Assembly (NCBI RefSeq): GCF_910584465.1 | Contig: NZ_CAJUBK010000063.1 | Span: 1-11,936 of the forward strand | Length of the DNA: 11,936 bases | Reading direction: 5' to 3' | Source of the DNA: an uncultured Oscillibacter sp. | Lineage (GTDB): Bacteria; Bacillota; Clostridia; Oscillospirales; Oscillospiraceae | Shown here: one piece after another, positions 1 through 6,081 of the stretch | Layout of the letters: each line of letters opens with the position of its first letter | How positions within the stretch are numbered: the stretch's first letter is position 1 | Made by a program: the position numbers and the translations under genes | Notes under the pieces: generated by a model | The model's database searches: none | Seen by the model: only the letters and a program-made list of their open reading frames with translations | What the model was told of the DNA's origin: nothing

Positions 1-840
1 CAGGACCCCCTGGCGGAGCTGGTGAAGATCGACCCCAAGGCCATCGGCGTGGGGCAGTACCAGCACGACTGTCCCCCCAAGCGCCTGAGCGAGGCGCTGG
101 ACGGCGTGGTGGAGGACTGCGTGAACGCCGTGGGCGTGGACGTGAACACGGCCTCGCCCTCCCTGCTCCAGCGGGTGTCGGGCCTGACGGTGGCCACGGC
201 GAAGAACCTCGTGGCCTACCGGGAGGCCAACGGCCCCTTCACCTCCCGCAAACAGATCTTGAAGGTCCCCAAGCTGGGGCCGAAGGCGTTCCAGCAGTGC
301 GCGGGCTTCCTCCGGGTGCCGGGGAGCGCCTCCGTGTTGGACGATACCGCCGTGCACCCGGAGAGCTACGCGGCGGCGGAGAAGCTGCTGGCGCTGACGG
401 GCCACAGCCTGGCGGACGTGAAGGCGGGGAAGCTCCAGGACCTGCCCGCCCAAGTGGCCGCCTACGGCGAGGAGCGGGCGGCGGCGGAGGCGGGCGTGGG
501 CGTGCCGACGCTGCGGGACGTGGTGTCGGAGCTTTTGAAGCCGGGCCGGGACATCCGGGACGACCTGCCGAAGCCGGTGCTGCGCACGGACGTGCTGGAG
601 ATGGAGGACCTGCGGCCCGGCATGGTCCTGACCGGCACGGTGCGCAACGTCATCGATTTCGGGGCCTTCGTGGACATCGGCGTCCACCAGGACGGGCTGG
701 TCCACATCTCCCAGGTGGCGGACCGCCGGGTCCGCCATCCTTCGGAGGTGGTCTCCGTGGGCGACGTGGTGGAGGTGCGGGTCCTGGAGGTGGACGCGAA
801 GAAGAAGCGGATCTCCCTGTCCATGAAGCAGGCGAAGTGA
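1..840 (+). CDS. tex: Tex-family RNA-binding transcription accessory protein, C-terminal part
   Basis: The reading frame is open from the first base, so the gene is cut by the window edge and only the last 279 residues are present. It opens in the YqgF/RuvC-like region with a segment typical of Tex (KIDPKAIGVGQYQHD). Next come helix-hairpin-helix repeats (VGVDVNTAS, then VSGLTVATAKNLVAYREANG and LKVPKLGPKAFQQCAGF), then the family signature TAVHPESY. The last 76 or so residues are an S1 RNA-binding domain, from LRPGMVLTGTVRNVIDFGAF to the RISLSMKQ end. Tex is a conserved cytoplasmic nucleic-acid-binding protein linked to transcription and RNA metabolism. The GTG near base 22 is an internal valine, not a start. 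A GC-rich hairpin follows the stop codon. Identification is secure; the N-terminal half cannot be judged. Confidence 0.96.
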   Translation, partial: QDPLAELVKIDPKAIGVGQYQHDCPPKRLSEALDGVVEDCVNAVGVDVNTASPSLLQRVSGLTVATAKNLVAYREANGPFTSRKQILKVPKLGPKAFQQCAGFLRVPGSASVLDDTAVHPESYAAAEKLLALTGHSLADVKAGKLQDLPAQVAAYGEERAAAEAGVGVPTLRDVVSELLKPGRDIRDDLPKPVLRTDVLEMEDLRPGMVLTGTVRNVIDFGAFVDIGVHQDGLVHISQVADRRVRHPSEVVSVGDVVEVRVLEVDAKKKRISLSMKQAK

Positions 841-878
841 CCGCTTCCAAAGGCCGTCGCAGATAAGAGACCGCTGAG

Positions 879-901
879 AAGGGGCCCCTCCGGGGCCCCT
901 T
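879..901 (+). terminator. Intrinsic terminator of tex
   Basis: A perfect 10-bp stem (AAGGGGCCCC at 879-888 with GGGGCCCCTT at 892-901) closes a 3-nt TCC loop 38 bases after the tex stop. It is followed by TCGTCTGTC rather than a true T-run. Similar GGGGCCC-type hairpins follow the glycosidase gene and the chrA pair, so this seems to be the local terminator style. Confidence 0.7.
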
Positions 902-921
902 TCGTCTGTCCGTCGAAAAAC

Positions 922-1032
922 GCGGGAGGCCCGGGAGGGCCCCCCGCACGATCTGCATCCAAAGCCCCAGGACTTCAAGGGGCCCTGGAGACATGCTCAG
1001 CCTGCCGAAAGAACGCTTTCGGCAGGCTGAGC
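922..1032. repeat. Compound intergenic hairpin array (copy A)
   Basis: Between tex and the ferredoxin gene there is no coding sequence, only stacked inverted repeats. Hairpin 1 pairs 922-932 with 937-947 (one A-C mismatch). It is followed by the block GCACGATC (946-953). A weaker middle element holds CCAGGACTT and a CCTGG arm. A perfect 17-bp hairpin pairs 995-1011 with 1016-1032 around an AACG loop. The order and the short blocks recur at 8206-8345 and partly at 11054-11205. The last hairpin lies just beyond the ferredoxin stop on the minus strand and might help end that transcript, but no T-run follows it on either strand. Confidence 0.6.
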
Positions 1033-1042
1033 CACCCGGGCG

Positions 1043-1222
1043 TCATGATACCCGGATGGCGTTGACCGGGCAGCCGTTGGCGGCATCCCGGACCCGGGCC
1101 TCCTCCCCCTCCGGCTGGGCGATGACGGCGGAGGCGCTCCCGACGATGCGGAAGACCCCCGGCGCGGCATAGGCGCACATACCGCAGGCGATGCAGCGCT
1201 CCGCGTCCACCGTGACGATCAT
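1043..1222 (-). CDS. Small single-cluster ferredoxin, 59 aa
   Basis: This is a soluble electron carrier. Residues C10, C13 and C16 (CIACGMC) together with C51 (NGCPVNAI) are the only four cysteines and fit one [4Fe-4S] cluster, as in monocluster Thermotoga-type ferredoxins. The frame stays open upstream, but the start at 1222 is supported by a strong GGAAGGAGGGG ribosome binding site about 9 nt ahead and by a promoter at 1253-1281. The longer form would begin upstream of that promoter. The gene stands alone, divergent from the glycosidase gene, with no oxidoreductase next to it, so its partner is unknown. One possible partner inside the window is the reductase at 7356-8189 (inference only). 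The family call is secure; the physiological role is open. Confidence 0.92.
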   Translation of the reverse strand: MIVTVDAERCIACGMCAYAAPGVFRIVGSASAVIAQPEGEEARVRDAANGCPVNAIRVS

Positions 1223-1252
1223 GGACGATCCCCTCCTTCCTGGCTCCCCTCC

Positions 1253-1281
1253 ATGATACCCCATCCGGGCGGATCTGTCCA
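1253..1281 (-). promoter_or_regulatory. Sigma-70/sigma-A type promoter of the ferredoxin gene
   Basis: Reading the minus strand, TGGACA (1281-1276; 5 of 6 to TTGACA) is followed by a 17-bp spacer and TATCAT (1258-1253; 5 of 6 to TATAAT). The predicted start of transcription is near 1246, giving a leader of about 24 nt that carries the ribosome binding site. Confidence 0.7.
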
Positions 1282-1329
1282 CCCTGGGAAAAACCGGGGG
1301 CGCTTCCGGATCTTGTTCACGATCTGTCA

Positions 1330-1358
1330 TTTACTTTCCAGCCGGTTTGTGCTATGGT
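1330..1358 (+). promoter_or_regulatory. Candidate promoter of the glycosidase gene, extended -10
   Basis: TTTACT (1330-1335) is followed by a 17-bp spacer and TATGGT (1353-1358), which is preceded by TGC to form an extended -10. The match is moderate, but the spacing is ideal and the site lies about 40 bp ahead of the start codon at 1401. Confidence 0.5.
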
Positions 1359-1400
1359 GGGAGATGTTCGATCACCTTTTCTGCCAGATGGAGGACCCTT

Positions 1401-4400
1401 ATGAAACGAATCTTCCCCAGAGCGCTCTCCCTGTCCCTGGCCCTGGCCCTGCTGGCCGCCCTGACGGTCCCGGCCCTGGCCTCCCCCGCCATGGGGGACG
1501 ACCTGATCTCGGCGGAGACCCTGCTGAACCGGCAGACCCAGCTCTCCACCAACGTCTTTTGGAGCACGGTCAGCTCGGACTACCGGACCGAGAACCTCAT
1601 CACCTATACGCCCAACGACGCCGTGACCCCCATCGTGACTTACGGCGGCGTCCTCACGGACCGGACCTCCGTCTCCACCGCCGCCCAGGCGCTGGAAGCG
1701 CAGGGGCACCGGGTCGTCGCCGGGATCAACGGCGATTTCTACAACGTGAACAACGGCCTGCCCATCGGCATCGTCGTCACCGAGGGGCGCCTCCGTTCCA
1801 GCGACGCGGGCTTCCACGCCATCGGCTTCCGCGCCGACGGCACCGCCATCCTGGGCAAGCCCAGCGTCGCCATGACCATCCGCTACACCGCCCAGGACGG
1901 CACCGGCCTGCCCCTGCTGGACGAGACCGGGGCCCCCCTGCTGGACGAGCTGGGCATGCCCCTCTATGACGGCACGGGCCTCATGACCGAGAAATCCCTG
2001 CGGCCCGCCGCCCTCAACAAGGCCCGGACGGAATCCGGCATCTTCCTCTATACATACGATTTCAACGCCGCCCATACCACCGGCTGCACCCAGCCCGGCG
2101 TGGACGTGGTCTGCACCATCCAGGAGGGGGATCTGGCCCTGGGCGGGACCACCTCGCTGCTGGTGGAGCGCATCGCCGAGACGGGGGAGAAGGACCCCAC
2201 CCCCCTGGGCCCCGGCCACCTGGTCCTCAGCGCCAATGCCAAGGCCGGGGAGGAGACGCTGTCGGCCCTGCGCTCCATCCCCGCGGGCACGGTGCTGACC
2301 CTGTCCCTCGACCCCGCCGATCCCGGCTGGACCGACGTCCAGTACGCCGTGGGCAGCCTGTACTCCCTGGTGGAGGACGGGGCGGTGAGCTCCGGCCTGA
2401 CCAACGGGGCCGCGCCCCGCACCGCCGTGGGCCAGCGGTATGACGGCAGCCTGGTCTTCTACACCATCGACGGCCGCAGGCCCGGCCATTCCATCGGCGC
2501 CACCATGGACCAGGTGGCCCGGCGGCTCATCGAGCTGGGCTGTGCCGACGCCCTCTGCCTGGACGGCGGCGGGTCCACCACCCTGACCGTCACCAAGCCC
2601 ACGGACCACGCCGCCCAGACGGTGAACCGGCCCTCCGATCCGGCGGGACGCTCCGTGTCCAACCAGATCTTCCTGGTGGCCGACAGCCGTCCCAGCGGCG
2701 AGCTGGACCACTTCCATGTCAGCGCGGACCACCCCTACGTCCTGGCGGGCAGCAGCGTGTCCATCTCCGCCGCCGCCATCGACACGAACTACATCCCCAT
2801 GGACCGGCCTTACGAGCTCTCCGCCTCCGCCGGGGACCTGGTCGGGGACGTGCTGGCCACGCCCCTGGAGGGCGGGGACATCACCGTCACCGCCGAGGGC
2901 GGCGGGGGCTGGGGCAGCACCGTGGTCCACGCCGTCAGCACCCCGGACGCCGTGGCGGTCCGGGACGCCCAGGACGCCATCATCGCCTCCCTGGAGGCGT
3001 CCCCCGGCGACTCCGTCCAGCTCCACGGCTCCGCCGCCTGGCGCCACCTCCCGCTGAAGGCGGATCCGGCGGCCTTCTCCTGGGCCCTGGAGGGGGACAT
3101 CGGTACCATCGACCAAAACGGCCTGTTCCAGGCCGAGGCCCTGGGCACGGGGCGGATCACCGTCTCCGCCGGGGACCAGAGCGCCTCCATCGACGTCACC
3201 GTCGCCGTCCGCCATCTGGAGGTCCTGGAGGACTTCGAGGGCGGGAGCACCATCTTCCGGGGCTCCGGCGAGCACGCCGACTTCAGCCTCTCCCGGGACG
3301 GGAACTACGTCCGCATGGGCCGGGCCTCCGGCAGGCTGGCATACGACCTCACCGAGGGCCCCGCCCGCTGGTACGCCACCGCGCAGCCCGCCGTCCTGGA
3401 CGCGCCCTACACCGGGCTGACCCTCTGGGTGGACAGCAACGGCTCCGGCAACGCCCTGTCCCTGCTCTACAGCGTCGGCGAGGGCGAGGTCCAGTCCCTG
3501 CCCCTGACCACGCTGGACGTCTCCGGCTGGAAGCAGGTCTCCCTCACCGGCCTGCCCACCCCCATGACCATCCGGGGACTGGAGGTGACCGGCTCCGGCA
3601 ATGGCGTCATCTACCTCGACCAGCTCACCGCCACCTTCGACGGCATCGTGGACAACGCCCCGCCCCAGATCTTAGCGGAGCTCGACCCGGAGGGATGGGC
3701 CGTCACCGGGACCGTCACCGACGCCGTGGACGGCATCCTCCCGGCCTCCGCCGTGACGATCGCCTGCAACGGCGCGGCCTATGACGAGGGCTACGACGCC
3801 TCCACCGGCCGCTTCCGCGTCGTCCCCGCCGCCGATCCCGGCGGGGCCCACGGGGCCCTGCGGATCACCGTCACCGCCAGGGACGCCTCCGGCAACATCG
3901 GCCGGACCTCGGTGGACATCCCCGCCGCCGCCGCGGAGCGGCGCTTCACCGACACGGCGGACTACTGGGGCGCGGACTACTGCGACTTCCTGTATGACAA
4001 CGGCATCTCCCTGGGCTACGAGGACGGCACCTTCCGCCCCGACGAGAGGCTCACCCGCCTCCAGTTCACCGTGATGCTCTACAATGCCCTGAAGCTCGAT
4101 CCGGTGGGGTACGTGGACGTGTCCCTGCCCTTCGCGGACCTGGGCTCCATCCCCGTGGAGGCCCTGCCGGCGGTCAAGGCGCTCTATAAAGAGGGCATCG
4201 TCACCGGCACGACCAAGGACGGGGCGCCCTGCTTCGACCCCAGCGGCAGCCTGACCCGCGCCCAGGCGGCGGCCATGATCGGCCGCTCCCAGCAAAAGGG
4301 CTACGCCGCGCCGGAGCTGTCCTTCACGGACGCGGCTTCGATCCCCGCCTACGCCTCGTTCTACGTCCGCACCATGGTCTCCCAGGGCATCCTGGGCGGC

Positions 4401-4478
4401 TATGCCGACGGGACCTTCCGCCCCCAGTCCAGCATCACCCGGGGGCAGATGGCGAAGATCCTGTACACCCTGCTGTGA
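1401..4478 (+). CDS. Secreted SLH-anchored phosphodiester glycosidase family protein, 1025 aa
   Basis: Residues 1-27 are a Sec signal peptide (MKRIFPRAL, hydrophobic core, ALA cleavage site). Residues about 30-425 match the phosphodiester glycosidase (NAGPA/DUF2233) fold, with GDFY at 111-114 and the signature LDGGGST at 387-393. Two Ig-like segments follow (about 436-516 and 518-610), then a galactose-binding-like beta domain (about 605-747, from LEDFEGGS), then another Ig-like segment (753-843). Three SLH domains fill 849-1025, with TRLQ, TRAQ and TRGQ in place of the usual TRAE. SLH domains normally bind pyruvylated cell-wall polymer, so the enzyme should sit on the cell surface. Animal NAGPA removes GlcNAc from a phosphodiester; the bacterial substrate is not known here. 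The start at 1401 is chosen because GGAGG (1390-1394) lies 6 nt ahead and the signal peptide begins there, not 18 codons earlier. Monocistronic. Confidence 0.93.
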   Translation: MKRIFPRALSLSLALALLAALTVPALASPAMGDDLISAETLLNRQTQLSTNVFWSTVSSDYRTENLITYTPNDAVTPIVTYGGVLTDRTSVSTAAQALEAQGHRVVAGINGDFYNVNNGLPIGIVVTEGRLRSSDAGFHAIGFRADGTAILGKPSVAMTIRYTAQDGTGLPLLDETGAPLLDELGMPLYDGTGLMTEKSLRPAALNKARTESGIFLYTYDFNAAHTTGCTQPGVDVVCTIQEGDLALGGTTSLLVERIAETGEKDPTPLGPGHLVLSANAKAGEETLSALRSIPAGTVLTLSLDPADPGWTDVQYAVGSLYSLVEDGAVSSGLTNGAAPRTAVGQRYDGSLVFYTIDGRRPGHSIGATMDQVARRLIELGCADALCLDGGGSTTLTVTKPTDHAAQTVNRPSDPAGRSVSNQIFLVADSRPSGELDHFHVSADHPYVLAGSSVSISAAAIDTNYIPMDRPYELSASAGDLVGDVLATPLEGGDITVTAEGGGGWGSTVVHAVSTPDAVAVRDAQDAIIASLEASPGDSVQLHGSAAWRHLPLKADPAAFSWALEGDIGTIDQNGLFQAEALGTGRITVSAGDQSASIDVTVAVRHLEVLEDFEGGSTIFRGSGEHADFSLSRDGNYVRMGRASGRLAYDLTEGPARWYATAQPAVLDAPYTGLTLWVDSNGSGNALSLLYSVGEGEVQSLPLTTLDVSGWKQVSLTGLPTPMTIRGLEVTGSGNGVIYLDQLTATFDGIVDNAPPQILAELDPEGWAVTGTVTDAVDGILPASAVTIACNGAAYDEGYDASTGRFRVVPAADPGGAHGALRITVTARDASGNIGRTSVDIPAAAAERRFTDTADYWGADYCDFLYDNGISLGYEDGTFRPDERLTRLQFTVMLYNALKLDPVGYVDVSLPFADLGSIPVEALPAVKALYKEGIVTGTTKDGAPCFDPSGSLTRAQAAAMIGRSQQKGYAAPELSFTDAASIPAYASFYVRTMVSQGILGGYADGTFRPQSSITRGQMAKILYTLL
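1905..1980 (+). repeat. Short in-frame amino-acid repeat inside the glycosidase domain
   Basis: Around residues 169-193 the protein reads as three imperfect units: PLLDETGA, PLLDELGM and PLYDGTGL. The unit DNA (CCCCTGCTGGACGAG) is nearly repeated. It lies between the GDFY and LDGGGST motifs, so it is probably a surface loop insertion. Confidence 0.6.
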
Positions 4479-4486
4479 AACACGAG

Positions 4487-4508
4487 AGGGGGCCCTCCCG
4501 GGCCCCCT
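4487..4508 (+). terminator. First hairpin after the glycosidase gene
   Basis: A 9-bp stem (AGGGGGCCC at 4487-4495 with GGGCCCCCT at 4500-4508) with loop TCCC lies 8 bases after the stop. The tail TCGCGATA is T-poor. It matches the hairpins after tex and after the chrA pair in sequence style. Confidence 0.6.
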
Positions 4509-4556
4509 TCGCGATACGCTCCTCCCCTGCCGGCGCCGTGTCTCCCCCGACAGACC

Positions 4557-4590
4557 AAAAAGACCTGCCGCTCACGCGGCAGGTCTTTTT
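4557..4590. terminator. Bidirectional intrinsic terminator between the glycosidase gene and recR
   Basis: A perfect 15-bp stem (4557-4571 with 4576-4590, loop TCAC) has AAAAA at one foot and TTTTTT at the other. It therefore gives a stem plus U-run in both directions. It lies between two converging genes (stop at 4478 and recR end at 4614), as expected for a shared terminator. Confidence 0.92.
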
Positions 4591-4613
4591 TCATGTCCAT
4601 ATGTCCGTCCGCC

Positions 4614-5213
4614 TCAGATCTCCCTCCGCCCCTCCAGGGCGCGGGTCAGGGTCGCCTCGTCGGCGAACTCCAGGTGCCCCCCCACGGGGATGCCGTAGGC
4701 CAGCCGCGTCACCCGGACGCCGAAGGGCTTCAGCAGCCGGGCGATGTACATCGCCGTGGCCTCCCCCTCCGTGTCGGGGTTCGTGGCCATGATGACCTCC
4801 CGGACCTCCCCCTGGGCCACCCGCTCCACCAGGGCCTTGATGGACAGGTCGTCCGGCCCCACGCGGTTCATGGGGGAGATCACGCCGTGGAGGACATGGT
4901 AATGCCCGGTGTATTCCCGGCTGCGCTCGATCGCGGCCACGTCCCGGGGGTCGGCCACGACGCAGACGGTGCCGCCGTCCCGCTTTGGGGAGGCGCAGAT
5001 GGGGCAGAGCCCCCCGCTGGTGAAGTTCTGGCAGACGGGGCAGCAGGTGATGCTGCGCTTGGCGTCGACGATGGCGTCGGCGAACTCCCGGGCCTCGGCC
5101 TCCGGCAGCCCCAGGACGAAGAAGGCCAGCCGCTGGGCGGACTTGCCGCCGATGCCCGGCAGGCGGGCGAACTGCTCCACCAGCTTCTCCAGCGGGGCGG
5201 GGAAATATTCCAT
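4614..5213 (-). CDS. recR: Recombination mediator RecR, 199 aa
   Basis: RecR helps RecO load RecA at single-strand gaps. The protein is full length for the family. It has a helix-hairpin-helix (LPGIGGKSAQRLA, residues 18-30), a four-cysteine zinc finger (CPVC at 58-61 and CPIC at 70-73), a TOPRIM domain from about residue 81 (VVADPRDVAAIE; IMATNPDTEGEATA at 141-154), and the end signature LAYGIPVGGHLEFAD. In many Firmicutes recR follows dnaX and a YbaB-type gene; here it follows a small repressor gene instead. Only 6 nt separate the repressor stop (5220) from this ATG, and the GAAGGAG binding site lies inside the end of the repressor gene, so translational coupling is likely. The first codons lie inside a 288-bp duplicated unit. 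Confidence 0.97.
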   Translation of the reverse strand: MEYFPAPLEKLVEQFARLPGIGGKSAQRLAFFVLGLPEAEAREFADAIVDAKRSITCCPVCQNFTSGGLCPICASPKRDGGTVCVVADPRDVAAIERSREYTGHYHVLHGVISPMNRVGPDDLSIKALVERVAQGEVREVIMATNPDTEGEATAMYIARLLKPFGVRVTRLAYGIPVGGHLEFADEATLTRALEGRREI

Positions 5214-5484
5214 ATCGGCCTACGCTCCTTCGTCGGTGGTGTCTGGCAGAGGCTCACGGCCCGCCAGCTGATCCAGGGTCACGCCGAAATAGTCCGCGAA
5301 GGCGCAAAAGGTGGAGAGGCACGGCTCCCGGTCCCCCGATTCATAGCGCCGGTACGTCCCATAGGCGATCTTACAATTCACTGCGACGACCTCCTGGCTC
5401 ACATGAAGCCTCTTCCGGCAGGTCTTCAAATTTTCAGAAAATTTCCCCATGTTTTCTCCTGATACCTCTTGATAGTCCCGAACG
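5197..5484. repeat. Tandem duplication, unit 1 (recR-proximal)
   Basis: This 288-bp unit runs from about codon 6 of recR through the first XRE gene to its upstream region, ending AACGG. It matches 5485-5772 at a constant offset of 288 bp. By hand count there are about 27 mismatches (roughly 91% identity) and no indels. The end points have only a GG micro-homology, so each boundary is uncertain by 1-2 bp. Confidence 0.9.
5220..5450 (-). CDS. Small XRE-family (Cro/CI-type) repressor, copy 1, 76 aa
   Basis: This is a single helix-turn-helix DNA-binding protein with no sensor or dimerisation domain beyond it. Helix 1 is NLKTCRKRL, helix 2 is SQEVVAVNC, the recognition-helix region is AYGTYRRYESGDREP (residues 29-43), and the family ending FADYFGVTLDQLAG follows. 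The AGGAG site lies 5 nt ahead of the ATG. It is co-oriented with recR and ends 6 nt before it, so the two are probably co-transcribed. It differs from copy 2 at only four residues: V22 (A in copy 2), G31 (T), C44 (G) and F48 (L). Two of these lie in or beside the DNA-reading helices. Upstream it keeps a -35-like TTGATA and one degenerate operator-like site, but no -10, so it probably depends on copy 2's transcript. Confidence 0.92.
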   Translation of the reverse strand: MGKFSENLKTCRKRLHVSQEVVAVNCKIAYGTYRRYESGDREPCLSTFCAFADYFGVTLDQLAGREPLPDTTDEGA

Positions 5485-5772
5485 GCGGGGAAATATCCCG
5501 TGTCGCTCTACGCTCCTTCGTCGGTGGTGTCCGGCAGGGGCTCACGGCCCGCCAGCTGGTCCAGGGTCACGCCGAAATAGTCCGCGAACGCGCACAGGGT
5601 AGAAAGGCCCGGCTCCCGGTCCCCCGATTCATAGCGCCGATAAGTGGTATACGCGATCTTACAATTCACAGCGGCGACTTCTTGGCTCACATGAAGCCTC
5701 TTCCGGCAGGTCTTCAAATTTTCAGAAAATTTCCCCATGTTTTCTCCTGATACCCCTTGACAGTCCCAAACG
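5485..5772. repeat. Tandem duplication, unit 2 (promoter-proximal)
   Basis: This is the second 288-bp unit. At its recR-side end (5486-5505) it still carries a decayed copy of the recR start: TATTTCCCCGCC is kept, but the ATG has become ACG (5501-5499). At its other end it holds TTGACA and the first candidate operator of the divergent promoter. The -10 and second operator lie just outside the unit, so unit 1 lacks them. Confidence 0.9.
5508..5738 (-). CDS. Small XRE-family (Cro/CI-type) repressor, copy 2, 76 aa
   Basis: This is a paralogue of copy 1 made by the 288-bp tandem duplication (72 of 76 residues identical). Helix 2 reads SQEVAAVNC and the recognition-helix region reads AYTTYRRYESGDREP. 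The ribosome binding site, helix 1 and the upstream 20 or so bases are identical to copy 1, while the helix 2-3 region holds many of the differences. It is transcribed away from the small gene at 5827 across a shared control region with a direct-repeat operator candidate, so it is the best candidate for the local repressor and probably controls itself too. No clean -10 was found for it; a TTGACA on the minus strand (5812-5807) lacks a good partner at 16-18 bp. Confidence 0.92.
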   Translation of the reverse strand: MGKFSENLKTCRKRLHVSQEVAAVNCKIAYTTYRRYESGDREPGLSTLCAFADYFGVTLDQLAGREPLPDTTDEGA

Positions 5773-5785
5773 GAATGGATATACT
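5757..5785 (+). promoter_or_regulatory. Near-consensus promoter of the small helical protein gene
   Basis: TTGACA (5757-5762, perfect) is followed by a 17-bp spacer and TATACT (5780-5785, 5 of 6). This is the best promoter match in the window. The predicted transcription start near 5792 gives a leader of about 35 nt. Confidence 0.85.
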
Positions 5786-5804
5786 GAAATCATCCCAAAC
5801 AGAA
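5764..5804. promoter_or_regulatory. Two direct-repeat candidate operators, TCCCAAACRGAA
   Basis: TCCCAAACGGAA (5764-5775) lies between the -35 and the -10. TCCCAAACAGAA (5793-5804) lies at the predicted transcription start. They match at 11 of 12 positions, in the same orientation, 29 bp start to start. A degenerate third site (TCCCGAACGG, 5476-5485) lies upstream of XRE copy 1 as a result of the duplication. The position fits repression by blocking polymerase. Which protein binds is inferred from adjacency. Confidence 0.6.
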
Positions 5805-5826
5805 CGTGTCAAAAGGAATGAATATT

Positions 5827-6081
5827 ATGGATAACTTCATGGATGCCCTCTATTCCCACGCTCAGGATACCCAAGTCATACGCTATCTCCAGACCCCGCG
5901 GTACCATCAGGCCGTCGACGGCCTGGAGGAGGGCTGGGCCGCCTTCCGCTCCGCCCTGACGGAGGGCCAGCGCGGCACGCTGGACGTCCTGCTGTCCCGG
6001 GAGAAAGACGTCGGCCTCCTGGAGGACGAGGCGTCCTTCGCGGCGGGCCTCTCCATCGGCCTGGACCTGGGGCGGCTGTAG
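5827..6081 (+). CDS. Small helical protein of unknown function, DUF6809-like, 84 aa
   Basis: The protein appears all-helical and acidic. It has a tyrosine-rich start (IRYLQTPRYHQAV), a middle segment like LxxxWxxFRSALTEGQRxxLDVLL, and an ending FAAGLSIGLDLGRL. This layout, with an F-x-x-G-x-x-x-G-x-x-L end, resembles the small DUF6809-type proteins of gut Clostridia that often sit near XRE regulators. The assignment is from memory of the pattern and is tentative; no function is known to me. The ATG at 5827 is chosen because AAAAGGA (5811-5817) sits about 9 nt ahead. The upstream GTG (5806) and ATG (5818) would overlap or abut that site. It is divergent from the two XRE genes and driven by the near-consensus promoter, so it is probably strongly expressed when derepressed. 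Confidence 0.8.
   Translation: MDNFMDALYSHAQDTQVIRYLQTPRYHQAVDGLEEGWAAFRSALTEGQRGTLDVLLSREKDVGLLEDEASFAAGLSIGLDLGRL

Noticed and set aside
995..1032. Perfect 17-bp hairpin as a classic intrinsic terminator for the ferredoxin gene
   Set aside because: The stem is strong but no T-run follows on either strand, so it is reported as part of the hairpin array rather than as a terminator.
1317..3275. Long minus-strand open frame of about 650 codons opposite the glycosidase gene
   Set aside because: It is a Gly/Asp/Gln/Val-rich composition artefact with no recognisable domain, lying wholly antisense to a gene with clear motifs and a signal peptide.
5778..5812. Clear promoter for XRE copy 2 on the minus strand
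   Set aside because: A perfect TTGACA (5812-5807) is present, but the hexamers at 16-18 bp are poor and the only TATATC is 23 bp away, so no confident call is made.
5806..5826. Upstream GTG (5806) and ATG (5818) as starts for the small helical protein
   Set aside because: The ribosome binding site AAAAGGA (5811-5817) overlaps or touches both; the ATG at 5827 has correct spacing.
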